Below are positions 26,437-35,169 of a DNA stretch of 64,000 nucleotides, piece after piece. The translations under genes and the position numbers were made by a program. The stretch covers positions 1,922,001 to 1,986,000 of the forward strand of contig CAVVAE010000004.1 in NCBI GenBank assembly GCA_963746185.1, written 5' to 3'. How positions within the stretch are numbered: position 1 is the stretch's first letter; each line of letters starts with the position of its first letter. Under the pieces are notes generated by a model that ran no database searches, was not told the origin of the DNA, and worked only from the letters and a program-made list of their open reading frames with translations. This stretch comes from CAVVAE01 sp963746185 (GTDB taxonomy: Bacteria > Actinomycetota > Actinomycetes > Propionibacteriales > Nocardioidaceae).

Positions 26437-26877
26437 ATGGCAATGGAAGCCCTTGAGCCCCTGGTCGGCGAGTGGATCATGGAGGCGAGGTTCGAACACA
26501 TTCCGCCAGGCGGGGAGGCGGGCCGGGTGACGTTTGAGTGGATGCCGGGCAAGGAGTTCTTGGTGCAGCGCTGGCAGGTCCCGCACCCCGATGCCCCCGA
26601 CGGAATCGCGATCATCGGCCCGAATCCCCAGGGAGAAGGCTATCTCCAGCACTACTTCGACACACGCGGAGTCGCACGTGTCTACGAGATGAGTTTCATG
26701 GCCGAGGCCTGGACGCTCGAGCGAAACACCGAGGACTTCTCGCCTCTGGACTTCGTCCAGCGTTTCCGCGGCAGCCTCAACGAGGACGGCTCGAAGATCG
26801 AGGGTGCGTGGGAGATCTGCCACGACGGCTCGACCTGGCAGCACGACTTCGACCTGATCTATACGCGACTGACCTGA
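26437..26877 (+). CDS. Small conserved beta-barrel-like protein (DUF1579-like)
   Basis: A 146-residue cytoplasmic protein with no signal peptide. ATG 26437 follows a strong GAGGAGATGAG and lies directly after the VOC gene. Alternating hydrophobic strands and the layout PLVGEWIMEA..., VTFEWMPGKEFLVQRWQV, GAWEICHDG resemble lipocalin-like small-molecule proteins of the DUF1579 type. The family call is tentative and no catalytic residues can be named. Confidence 0.6.
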   Translation: MAMEALEPLVGEWIMEARFEHIPPGGEAGRVTFEWMPGKEFLVQRWQVPHPDAPDGIAIIGPNPQGEGYLQHYFDTRGVARVYEMSFMAEAWTLERNTEDFSPLDFVQRFRGSLNEDGSKIEGAWEICHDGSTWQHDFDLIYTRLT

Positions 26878-26919
26878 AGGCAACGGCCGGATGGCCTGCT
26901 CTCGAGTGGCGCTTGCACC

Positions 26920-27282
26920 TCACGAGCGCTTGGCGACGAGCTCCACAAGGTTGCCGTCGAGATCCCAAACCACCGCGTTGCGGTTGTTGTTGCCTACGTC
27001 GTGGGATTCCGTGACCTTCTTGGCGCCAGCGGCAACCAGTTTGGCGTACGTGGTGTCGACGTCCTCGGTCCAGAAAACGACGGACATGGCAGGGTGCACC
27101 GGGTGTGCTATCCAGCCCGTGCACCCGCTTGGCCGCTTCGACCGTCCCGAGCCCCACCGTAAACCGCCTGCTGCCAACTCGACATGCTCGGGGGTGCCGT
27201 CGGTGGGTGTCCGGAAGGTCTCCTGGAGCCCGAGAACGTCACGGTAGAACTCGACACTCGCGTCGATGTCGCGGGTGAACAA
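26920..27282 (-). CDS. VOC-superfamily (glyoxalase-like) protein, start uncertain
   Basis: A 120-residue single-module glyoxalase-like protein: FTRDIDASVEFYRDVLGL at the N-terminus and VVWDLDGNLVELVAK at the C-terminus. The only standard in-frame start is TTG 27282. The frame upstream still reads like family sequence (TTSGLVN) back to a GTC at about 27306 that is preceded by AAGG at good spacing, and the next upstream codon block has a TAA. The true start may be a mutated or misread GTG at that GTC. Function within the superfamily unknown. Confidence 0.68.
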   Translation of the reverse strand: MFTRDIDASVEFYRDVLGLQETFRTPTDGTPEHVELAAGGLRWGSGRSKRPSGCTGWIAHPVHPAMSVVFWTEDVDTTYAKLVAAGAKKVTESHDVGNNNRNAVVWDLDGNLVELVAKRS

Positions 27283-27350
27283 GTTGACGAGCCCAGAGGT
27301 GGTGACGGGGCGACCTTAGCCAGCCCTCCGGTGACGAGTAGAGGCCCCGT

Positions 27351-27710
27351 CTACCAGTCTTTGGGCATCGGCTTGAAGCGGCGAACCTCCTGGGGCCAGC
27401 CGCAAGCTTCCGCGATCTTGCCAGCCCACACCTTGGCGGCCTCCTCGTCGGCCACGTCCACTACCGTGAGCCCGCCGAGGAACTCTTTGGTCTCGACGTA
27501 GGGGCCGTCGGTGAACACCAACGAGCCGCTGGTCGCGTCTGCGCTGAAGGCTGTCTCGGTTTCCTCCTCGAGCCCGCCGGCGAACACGTACTCGCCGGCG
27601 GCCTTGATCTCGTTGACGACCGCCATGGCGAGCGGCCCGCGCCCGCGGAACCACTCTTCGTCGTGGTCGCCCACCCACTGCTGGTTGAAGTAGATGAGGT
27701 ACTCGGTCAT
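27351..27710 (-). CDS. YCII-family protein
   Basis: A 119-residue protein matching the YCII-related (DGPF) family: MTEYLIYFNQQWV at the start, FTDGPYVETKEFLGGLTVVDV (Asp-Gly-Pro-Phe/Tyr motif) at about 69-89, and a C-terminal EVRRFKPM. Such proteins are often encoded beside ECF sigma factors in actinobacteria, but none is adjacent here. GAGGAGCAGAC precedes the ATG. Fold is ferredoxin-like; function unknown. Confidence 0.78.
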   Translation of the reverse strand: MTEYLIYFNQQWVGDHDEEWFRGRGPLAMAVVNEIKAAGEYVFAGGLEEETETAFSADATSGSLVFTDGPYVETKEFLGGLTVVDVADEEAAKVWAGKIAEACGWPQEVRRFKPMPKDW

Positions 27711-27841
27711 GTCTGCTCCTCGTTTCAGTCGCGGACCCGGTGTCCGCCTCTTCGTCTACTCCACGAACGGTGGCCGCTCGATTCGACAGCGCGTCAAGAT
27801 CTATCCCGCGGCCGCGACCACGAGGAGGCCGCGCAAGGCCG

Positions 27842-28484
27842 TCAGGCGTCGGCGTACTGGACGCCGGTCGCGTGGATGGGGCAGTAGCCGTTGGGGTTCT
27901 TCACCAGGTACTGCTGGTGGTAGTCCTCGGCAAAGTAGTAGGTCGTCGAGCGGCAGGATCGACGTCTTGATCTCGCCGTAGCCCGCCTTGGTCATCTGCA
28001 CCTGGTAGGCATCGCGCGACTTCTCGGCGGTGGCCTGCTGCTCGGGGGTGGTCGTGAGCAGGATCGAACGGTACTGGCTACCGATGTCGTTGCCCTGACG
28101 CATGCCCTGCGTCGGGTCGTGCGACTCCCAGAAGACCTTGAGCAGGTCGTCGATGCTGAGCTTGCTCGGGTCGAAGACGATCCGCACGACTTCGGCGTGG
28201 CCCGTACGGCCGGTGCAGACTTCCTCGTACGTCGGGTTGGGCGTCACGCCGCCGGCGTACCCGACCGACGTGGAGTAGACGCCGGGCAGTTGCCAGAACG
28301 TCTGCTCCTCACCCCAGAAACAGCCAAGCCCTAAGACGATGACCTCGAAGCCCTCGGGCACGTCTCCCTCGATCGGCGTACCCAGAACGAGGTGCTTCTC
28401 GGGCACCGAGAAGGGACGCACGTCACGACCCGGGAGTGCCTTGTCAGGTGTGGGGAGCTCGGTCTTGGGGCGGCCGAAGATCAT
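27842..28484 (-). pseudogene. msrA: Peptide methionine sulfoxide reductase MsrA, frameshifted near C-terminus
   Basis: Starts at ATG 28484 with the long actinobacterial N-terminus and has the catalytic GCFWGEEQTFW motif (Cys about 54) and YAGG. The frame runs normally to ILPLDD, then a one-base shift at about 27940-27944 puts it out of phase. The next frame encodes the expected ending, YYFAEDYHQQYLVKNPNG then YCPIHATGVQYADA and a TGA at 27844-27842. The length of 643 bases is one too many; the corrected protein is about 213 residues, normal for MsrA. Uncorrected, translation continues to about 27801 and loses the resolving C-terminal segment. It reduces methionine-S-sulfoxide in proteins in the cytoplasm. 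Confidence 0.85.
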
Positions 28485-28581
28485 CGGTTGTCCTCTCGTC
28501 GATGTGGCACCGGTTGGAACGTCTGGCGGCGGGGCGATATTCCGCCTGATGGCCCGTGTCTAGGGGTGGCACCAGGCGGCT

Positions 28582-29947
28582 CTAGAGGAGCTCGTCGAGC
28601 AGCTGAGACAACCCGGCGAGGTAGAGGTCGACGTCCTCTGTCGTAGCGGGCACGGAGCAGGTCGGGCCGGCGCCAACGATGGCCTCCCAGACCCCTCGAT
28701 TGGCGAGATAGACGCGCATCAGCTGGCGAAGGGGTACGTCGAACGAGGCGGCGGCTTCGGCAGCGTTTCGAGGCATGGCCGGCGCAAACGTCAGGCCACT
28801 GCGGGGCCAGAACCGGTGCACGGTCCAGGGCAGACCCGCCGACTCGACCAGAGCAGAGAGGCCGTCGGCGAGCCTGGTCCCGAGCACCTGGCTGTGCGCG
28901 TAGGCATCATCGGTGAGCACGTCCGACATCGTCGCCCGGGCCGCCGCCATCGACAGCGGGTTGCCGAACAGGGTGCCGCCCGTCGCCACGAGCGGCTTGT
29001 CGTCGCCGCGGCCGGCGGGTCTTTGCAGCACGGAGGCGACCTCGTCAGTCATCCCGTAGGCGCCTAGGGGGACGCCCGACGCAATGGACTTGCCCACCGT
29101 GACGAAGTCGGGCGTGAGTCCCCAACGTGCAGTGAGTCCACCCGGCCCGACCACCTGCGTATGCGTCTCGTCGTACGCGAGCAAGGTCCCGGTAGCCGAC
29201 GTGATCTCACGGAGCCGTGCATGGAAACCGTCGTCAGGCATCTGCAGCCCGACGTTGTTGGTGGGCGCCGGCTCGGTGATCACCACCGCGACCTCCCGAG
29301 ATGCAAGCGCGCGCTCAAGAGCCCCGAGATCGTTGAACGGGACGAGGATGGTTCGGGTCGTCACGTCACGAGGCAGTCCCGCCTCTTCGGGGGCGACTTG
29401 CCCGTCGACCAGCTCCACGAGCGCCTCGTCGAAGTGCCCGTGGTACTTGCCATCGAAGAACAACACCGAGTCTCGCCCTGTGACGGTTCGCGCCACCCGG
29501 ATCACCTCGGTGTTGGCAGACGTAGCGGCCAGCGTGAACTGCCACAGCGGCATGCCGTAGCGGCGCCCGAGCTCGGCGGCAACCCAGATCGAGTCCTCGG
29601 TCGGCAACAGGAACTGCGAGCCCGCTGCGACGCGTCGGCTCACCGCCTCGACGACGGCCGGTGGCGCGTACCCGGTGAACATCGACATGTCCGCGATGTT
29701 GAAGTCGGCGTACTCGTGGCCGTCGACGTCGCGGAACCTCGAGCCCGAGGCCTCATCGACAAACAGTGGCGGATGGTCGTAGGACGTCCGAAGCCAGCTC
29801 ATGGGTACGCCGTTGGGCATCACCGACTGGCCCTGCTCCCACAGTTGCTGGCTGCGTGGACGCGCGGCGATGAACGCCTGCGTCCTCGCGGGTCTTGAGC
29901 TGCTGCACACGTGCCGGGTCAATAGGTGGACTGGTCACCCACGACAT
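28582..29947 (-). CDS. Class III PLP aminotransferase (GSA-aminomutase-like), frameshift near N-terminus
   Basis: The long frame (28582-29922) carries a complete class III aminotransferase core: YADFNIADMSMFTGYAPP, DGKYHGHFDEAL, YDETHTQ and the PLP-lysine context VGKSIASGVPLGAYG, then GGTLFGNPLSMAAA. This is close to glutamate-1-semialdehyde aminomutase and related aspartate aminotransferase family III enzymes. Its own N-terminus would be a TTG with a non-homologous start. In the neighbouring frame, ATG 29947 (or GTG 29938) gives MSWVTSPPIDPARVQQL then KTREDA, which joins FIAARPRSQQLWEQG if one extra base near 29878-29881 is removed. Substrate unknown; a separate role from haem synthesis is likely because hem genes are not nearby. 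Confidence 0.78.
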
Positions 29948-30043
29948 CGTGTCATGCGAGACCGGGGAGACGTTTCGGTCTGAACCGTAGATCACCCCGC
30001 AAAATGCGAGGCCGCCGTGGCCGTCGCTGTGCTTGGGTGAGTC

Positions 30044-31021
30044 ATGGCTGCTGGCACCCAAGACGCCCACATCGTAGCGATCAACGATGCCGATCACGGG
30101 GAGCAGCTGGCCGACCTCTGGGCAGCCGCCACCGATGCGCGTCGCGAAGCCACCGGCCTGAACCCCCTGCCCCAGCGCGGCGATCCTGTGCTGCAGAGAC
30201 CAGGTGCGTTCGGCGTCGGGGTCTTCGAGGGGCAACGGCTCGTGTCAGTGGCGGTGGCGATGCCAGCCCTCGCCGACGACGCGCGCAGCCGTCGCGTGAT
30301 GCCGGGGATGATGCACATCTCGTCGGTGGCAACACAGCCCGGGCGCTGGGGTCAAGGATTCGGCGCTCGCGTGGTGAGGGCGATCCTGGCGCACGGCAAG
30401 CGCCGCGGCTATGCCAGGACCTCGCTCTGGACCCATGCCGACAACCCGATCTCCGGCCACCTCTACGAGTCGCTCGGTTTCGCCTTGTCCGGTCGCACGA
30501 TGGTGGACGCCTTCGGTGAGGACGTCGTGCAGTACATCCGCGAGCTGTCGGCCGAGCCCGTGACGCCACGTCCTGCCGCGCGGCTGCTCTGCTGCGACCC
30601 GGACGACCGGGTGCTGCTCCTTCACTGGCGCGACCCGTTCGACGGCTACGAGTTGTGGGAGCCGCCCGGCGGTGGGATCGAAGCCGGTGAGTCACCACGC
30701 GAGACGGTGCTGCGGGAGTGGGCCGAGGAGACGGGCCTGCCCGCTCCAGAGCTCGTCGGTGATCCCGTCCTCGTGGGCCGAGACCTGTTCTGGCTCGGCG
30801 ACCGGTATGTCGGCGACGAGCACTTCTTCCTCGGGAGGCTCGGCCTCGCCGGAGAGCCTGACGTGAGCGGACAGACCGAGATCGAGCAGACGTCGTACCT
30901 TGGTCACGCCTGGATCCCGTGGCAGCGGTTGGTCGATCTCGACGGGACAGACAAGCCCGACGTACTCGCCGTGCTGCGCCGCCTTGACACCGAAGGCCCC
31001 TGGAACGCCGTCGGCACGTGA
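30044..31021 (+). CDS. GNAT acetyltransferase-Nudix hydrolase fusion
   Basis: A 325-residue bifunctional protein. Residues about 5-165 are a GNAT domain: HISSVATQPGRWGQGFG contains the acetyl-CoA-binding RWGQGFG loop, and GHLYESLGF follows. Residues about 180-320 are a Nudix domain with a full Nudix box beginning GGGIEAGESPRE and ending REWAEETGL (GX5EX7REUXEEXGU). The two are joined by a short linker without an internal start. Nudix enzymes hydrolyse nucleoside diphosphates linked to a moiety X. It may process and acetylate related metabolites, but the substrate is unknown. It is divergent from the aminotransferase, and its TGA overlaps an upstream GTG of the next gene. Confidence 0.85.
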   Translation: MAAGTQDAHIVAINDADHGEQLADLWAAATDARREATGLNPLPQRGDPVLQRPGAFGVGVFEGQRLVSVAVAMPALADDARSRRVMPGMMHISSVATQPGRWGQGFGARVVRAILAHGKRRGYARTSLWTHADNPISGHLYESLGFALSGRTMVDAFGEDVVQYIRELSAEPVTPRPAARLLCCDPDDRVLLLHWRDPFDGYELWEPPGGGIEAGESPRETVLREWAEETGLPAPELVGDPVLVGRDLFWLGDRYVGDEHFFLGRLGLAGEPDVSGQTEIEQTSYLGHAWIPWQRLVDLDGTDKPDVLAVLRRLDTEGPWNAVGT

Positions 31022-31041
31022 CTGACCCTAGGCTTCGGGAC

Positions 31042-32193
31042 ATGACGACGGAGCACGGATTTGAGACCAGGGCCATCCACGCCGGCCAAACCGCTGACCC
31101 GCAGACCGGCGCGGTGATGACACCGATCTACGCCGTGAGCACCTACAAGCAAGACGGTGTCGGCGGTCTGCGCGGTGGCTACGAGTACTCGCGCACGGGC
31201 AACCCCACCCGGCACGCCCTCGAGGAATGCCTCGCCGCCCTGGAAGAAGGGGCTCATGCCGTCGCATTCTCCTCTGGGATGGCCGCGGAGGATGCCTTGA
31301 TCCGGGTGGTCTGCTCGCCCGGCGACCACGTCGTCATCCCCAACGACGCGTACGGCGGCACCTACAGACTCTTCAAGGAAGTCTTTGAGCCATGGGGTCT
31401 CGACTTCACCACGGCCTCGGTCCATGACACCGCCTCCATCGCCGCCGCCGTTCAGCCTGGACGCACCAAGATCATCTGGATCGAGACTCCGAGCAACCCG
31501 CTGCTCGGCGTTGCCGACATCGCGGCGCTCGCACAGATCGCTGGTGAGAACGGGGCATTGCTCGTGGTCGACAACACGTTTGCCACTCCTTATCTGCAGC
31601 GCCCCCTGACCATGGGTGCCGACATCGTCGTCCACTCCACGACGAAGTACGCCGGTGGGCACAGTGACGTGGTCGGAGGTGCCGTCGTCACCGCGAGCGA
31701 AATCGTGGGCCGCGAGATCGGTGTGTTCCAGAACTCCACCGGAGCCACCGCCAGTCCGTTCGACGCCTACCTCGTGATGCGAGGGCTGAAGACGCTCGCG
31801 GTGCGCATGGACCGCCACTGCGACAACGCAGAACAGATCGTGGAGTTCCTCCGTGGCCATGACGGAGTCGGTGAGATCTACTACCCGGGCCTGACCGACC
31901 ATCCCGGTCACCTAACGGCCGTCAGCCAGATGAAGCGCTTCGGGGGCATCGTGTCGTTCCGGGTCAAGGCTGGACACGAGGCGGCACGGGCGGCGTGCGA
32001 ACGCACCAAGATCTTCACCCTCGCGGAGTCCCTGGGCGGGGTCGAGTCTCTGATCGAGCTTCCCGCGGTGATGACGCATGCGTCCGTTGCCGGCTCCGAG
32101 CTCGAGGTGCCCGACGACCTGATCCGACTTTCAGTGGGCATCGAGTCGATCGACGACCTGATCGCTGACCTCGACCAGGCGCTGGCCGGCTAG
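31042..32193 (+). CDS. metB: Cystathionine gamma-synthase/lyase
   Basis: A 383-residue fold-type I PLP enzyme of the Cys/Met metabolism family. ATG 31042 gives the family start MTTEHGFETRAIHAGQ; a GTG at 31018 would add 8 residues. Diagnostic parts are YSRTGNPTRHALEECLA near residue 52, VVDNTFATPYLQRPL near 175, and the PLP lysine in HSTTKYAGGHSDVVGG near 203. It joins O-succinyl- or O-acetyl-homoserine to cysteine, or cleaves cystathionine; the two activities cannot be split by sequence alone. In M. tuberculosis, metB (Rv1079) sits next to greA, and here the two are separated by five inserted genes. Confidence 0.88.
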   Translation: MTTEHGFETRAIHAGQTADPQTGAVMTPIYAVSTYKQDGVGGLRGGYEYSRTGNPTRHALEECLAALEEGAHAVAFSSGMAAEDALIRVVCSPGDHVVIPNDAYGGTYRLFKEVFEPWGLDFTTASVHDTASIAAAVQPGRTKIIWIETPSNPLLGVADIAALAQIAGENGALLVVDNTFATPYLQRPLTMGADIVVHSTTKYAGGHSDVVGGAVVTASEIVGREIGVFQNSTGATASPFDAYLVMRGLKTLAVRMDRHCDNAEQIVEFLRGHDGVGEIYYPGLTDHPGHLTAVSQMKRFGGIVSFRVKAGHEAARAACERTKIFTLAESLGGVESLIELPAVMTHASVAGSELEVPDDLIRLSVGIESIDDLIADLDQALAG

Positions 32194-32204
32194 GACACTC
32201 GTCG

Positions 32205-33584
32205 GTGTCGTTGGTCTACTGCGTCGACTTCGGGTCGACCTTCACCAAGGCCGCGCTCGTCGATGTCGAGACCGGAGACCTGCTCGCGACCGGATCGCAT
32301 CGAACGACGATCGACACCGACATCCTCGACGGCTGGGACGTCATCCGGTTGGAGCTTTCCCCGCTGACAGGCGGCGCGGACGTCGCAGTTCTGGCCTGTT
32401 CGTCTGCTGGTGGCGGTCTGAGGATCGCCGTTGTCGGCAACGAGGAGCTCGTCACGGCCGAGGCCGGTCGCAGGGTCGCGTTGTCCAGCGGCGGCAGGGT
32501 GGTGCATGTCTCGTCGTACGACGTCGACCTGTCAGACCTGCGCGCCAGCAAGCCCGATGTGCTCCTGCTCGTCGGAGGAACAGACGGCGGCAACGCCGAG
32601 GTGTTGCTCAGAAACGCGAAGGCGCTGGCTGCGGCGCGCTGGCCGGGTCCGGTCGTCGTGGCCGGTAACAGCGAAGCCGTTGACGAGATCAGAGCGTCGT
32701 TCGAACCAGCCCAGGTGCCGTTCGTGGTGGCAGACAACGTCGTACCGCAGATCGGCGTGCTGGAACCTGACAGCGCCAGAGCCGCCATCCGGGCGATGTT
32801 CCTGGAGCACGTCATCGGCGGCAAACACCTGTCGCAGCGGACGGACTTCACCACGATGGTGCGAGGTGCCACCCCTGACATCGTGCTGACGGCGGTGGAG
32901 TTGTTGGCGAGCGGGCTCGGACCCGAGCAGCCAGGTGCGGGTGATGTCGTCATCGTCGATGTCGGGGGAGCAACGACCGACGTGCACTCCGTCGTCGAGC
33001 TCGATCCCGAGACGGCCGGGCTGGCGCGCGAGGTGGTTGCCACGGTGCCGGTAAGCCGGACCGTGGAGGGTGACCTGGGGATGCGGTGGAGCGCCGTACC
33101 GACAGTCGAGGCGGCTTTGGATGCCGGGATGGAAATGTCAGACGAGCTGCTGGTCGCGGCCCGTGCTCGGCGCGCCGATCCGAGCCTGGTGCCCACGGAC
33201 CGGGGCGACGTCGAAGACGATCTGGCTATCGCCGCCGCCGCAGTGCAACTGGCCGTACGTCGGCACTCGGGTCGACAGCGAGTGGTGTTCAGCCCTGACG
33301 GTCGGCTGGTAGAACGCAGCGGCAAGGACCTTCGCGAAGTCGACCTGCTCATCGGCTCGGGTGGAGTGCTTCGGCACAACACCGAGCACGACGCGCTGCG
33401 AGTTATTGCGGCTGGCACCGGAGACCACGTCGAAGGTGGCTGGCTGGTGCCGCGCGCCCCTCGCGTCGTCATCGACCACGACTACGTGTTGGCCGCGGCC
33501 GGGTTGCTCGCCGACGAGCACCCGACCGCGGCATACGCCATGCTGGCGCGCCTCTGGGAGGACGGACACGCGCCGCAAGCTTGA
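32205..33584 (+). CDS. MutL/GlmL-family ASKHA ATPase, without a linked mutase
   Basis: A 459-residue protein starting at GTG 32205, 11 bases after metB. The two ATP-binding loops of the actin/Hsp70 fold are clear: VDFGSTFTKAALVDV (about residues 7-21) and VDVGGATTDVHSVV (about 252-265). The sequence, including LLVGGTDGGNAEVLLRNA and VVADNVVPQIG, matches the GlmL/MutL family (PF13941) that normally accompanies B12-dependent glutamate mutase or ornithine/lysine aminomutase and is thought to repair or load cobamide. No mutase subunit is in the window, so it may serve a distant mutase or have a different partner. Not the DNA-repair MutL. Confidence 0.8.
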   Translation: MSLVYCVDFGSTFTKAALVDVETGDLLATGSHRTTIDTDILDGWDVIRLELSPLTGGADVAVLACSSAGGGLRIAVVGNEELVTAEAGRRVALSSGGRVVHVSSYDVDLSDLRASKPDVLLLVGGTDGGNAEVLLRNAKALAAARWPGPVVVAGNSEAVDEIRASFEPAQVPFVVADNVVPQIGVLEPDSARAAIRAMFLEHVIGGKHLSQRTDFTTMVRGATPDIVLTAVELLASGLGPEQPGAGDVVIVDVGGATTDVHSVVELDPETAGLAREVVATVPVSRTVEGDLGMRWSAVPTVEAALDAGMEMSDELLVAARARRADPSLVPTDRGDVEDDLAIAAAAVQLAVRRHSGRQRVVFSPDGRLVERSGKDLREVDLLIGSGGVLRHNTEHDALRVIAAGTGDHVEGGWLVPRAPRVVIDHDYVLAAAGLLADEHPTAAYAMLARLWEDGHAPQA

Positions 33585-33594
33585 GCCGATCCGC

Positions 33595-35169
33595 TCAGTG
33601 TGAAACCGCAATCTGCTCCGGATCGACGACCGCGTCCTCAGCCGGTGCCGCCTGACGCGCCTTGAGCGGGACTTCTTCGATGAACAGCGACACGATCAGG
33701 GCCACGAACACCACCGGGATCGCCCACAGGAAGACGTCGTGGAGCGACTTGGAGAACGCCTCGAGCACCAGGCCGTGGACGGGCTCGGGCAAATGCTGGA
33801 TCTTGTCCACGTTGCCGGTGACGTCGCCGCCACCGACCGGTGCGGCGGCTTGGCCGTTGAGCTGGTCAGCAAGGTGGATGGCAAGTCGGCTGGACAGGAT
33901 CGCGCCGAAGACGGCGGCGCCGAACGTCCCGCCCATCGATCGGAAGAACGCGACCGAGCTGGTGGCCGTGCCCATGTGGCGCTTGTCGACGGCGTTCTGC
34001 ACGATCGTGACGATGATCTGCATGCTGAAGCCGAGCCCGGCCCCAAACAGGTAGAACGACAAGCCGGCTTGCCAGTAAGGCGAACCGACGTCGAGGAGTG
34101 CGAGCAGGTAGAGCGCAACGATGACGGTGACGCCACCCAGGATGGGGAAGATCTTGTAGCGCCCGGTCTTGCTCATCATGATCCCCGACGAGATCGAGGT
34201 CGAGAAGATCCCAGCGACCATCGGCAGCAGGGCGAGACCCGAGGCTGTCGGGCTCATGCCTTTGACGACCTGGAGATACACGGGCAGGAAGATGATGCCG
34301 CCGAACATCGCGAAGCCGATGATGAAGCTGTAGAGGTTGCTCGTGCGGAACACCGAGATCTTGAAGAGCTCGAGCGGAATGATCGGCTCTGCCGCGCGGG
34401 ACTCCACGAACACGAACAGCGCGGTCAGCAGCACTCCCGCGGCGACGAGTCCGAGTGCGAGCGGCGACCCCCACCCATAGTCCGGGCCGGCCCACGTGGT
34501 GAACAGCAGGAACGAGCTGACGCCGGCAACAATCGTGGTGGCGCCGAGGTAGTCAATCGTGTGGTCTCGGCGGACGTGCTCGATCTTCAACGCAGCAGAG
34601 GTGATGACGAGGGCGGCGATACCGATCGGGATGTTGATGTAGAAGATCCAGCGCCAGCCGGGGCCGTCGGTGAAGAACCCACCGAGCACGGGGCCCAACA
34701 CGCTCGACGTTCCGAACACTGCGCCGAAGTAGCCGCCGTAGCGACCACGCTCCCGGGGCGGGACGATGTCGCCCATCGTGGCCAGCGCCAGGGCGAACAA
34801 GCCGCCGCCACCGAGCCCTTGGACGGCACGAAAGGCGATCAGTTCACCGATCCCTTGGGCCATGCCCGCAAGCAGCGATCCCACGAGGAACGTGATGATG
34901 GCGGCTTGGAAGATCAGCTTGCGGCCATAGAGGTCGGAGATCTTGCCCCACAGGGGAGTCGACGCCGTCTGCGTGAGCAAGTAGGCCGTGACAACCCATG
35001 ACAGCTTGTCGAGACCACCGAGCTCGCTGGTGATGGAGGGCAGAGCAACCCCGACGATGGACTGGTCGAGGGCGGCCAGGAACATGCCGGCCATCAGACC
35101 CCCCATCACCACGAGGATCTGGCGGTGCGTCAGGTATCCCTGTTCGTCAGGGACTTGAGCCTGGGTCAT
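33595..35169 (-). CDS. MFS drug efflux transporter, DHA2 family (14 TM)
   Basis: A 524-residue integral membrane protein. Typical DHA2 features are LDQSIVGVALPSI in TM1 (motif D1), WGKISDLYGRK (motif A) after TM2, RAVQGLGGGG (motif B), and VLGPVLGGFFTDGPGWRWIF (motif C) around TM5. It would export drugs or other amphiphiles in exchange for protons. Its ATG overlaps the stop of the MarR gene (ATGA, 35166-35169), so both are one transcript with MarR likely controlling the pump. Substrate unknown. Confidence 0.9.
   Translation of the reverse strand: MTQAQVPDEQGYLTHRQILVVMGGLMAGMFLAALDQSIVGVALPSITSELGGLDKLSWVVTAYLLTQTASTPLWGKISDLYGRKLIFQAAIITFLVGSLLAGMAQGIGELIAFRAVQGLGGGGLFALALATMGDIVPPRERGRYGGYFGAVFGTSSVLGPVLGGFFTDGPGWRWIFYINIPIGIAALVITSAALKIEHVRRDHTIDYLGATTIVAGVSSFLLFTTWAGPDYGWGSPLALGLVAAGVLLTALFVFVESRAAEPIIPLELFKISVFRTSNLYSFIIGFAMFGGIIFLPVYLQVVKGMSPTASGLALLPMVAGIFSTSISSGIMMSKTGRYKIFPILGGVTVIVALYLLALLDVGSPYWQAGLSFYLFGAGLGFSMQIIVTIVQNAVDKRHMGTATSSVAFFRSMGGTFGAAVFGAILSSRLAIHLADQLNGQAAAPVGGGDVTGNVDKIQHLPEPVHGLVLEAFSKSLHDVFLWAIPVVFVALIVSLFIEEVPLKARQAAPAEDAVVDPEQIAVSH

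Noticed and set aside
32216..33472. A 418-residue minus-strand open frame over the MutL-like gene
   Set aside because: Composition is Ser/Thr/Arg-rich with no motif, and the plus strand carries a clear ASKHA ATPase.
33739..35001. A 420-residue plus-strand open frame rich in Asp, Glu and Arg
   Set aside because: It is the antisense of the 14-helix MFS gene; hydrophobic codons read backwards give charged residues.
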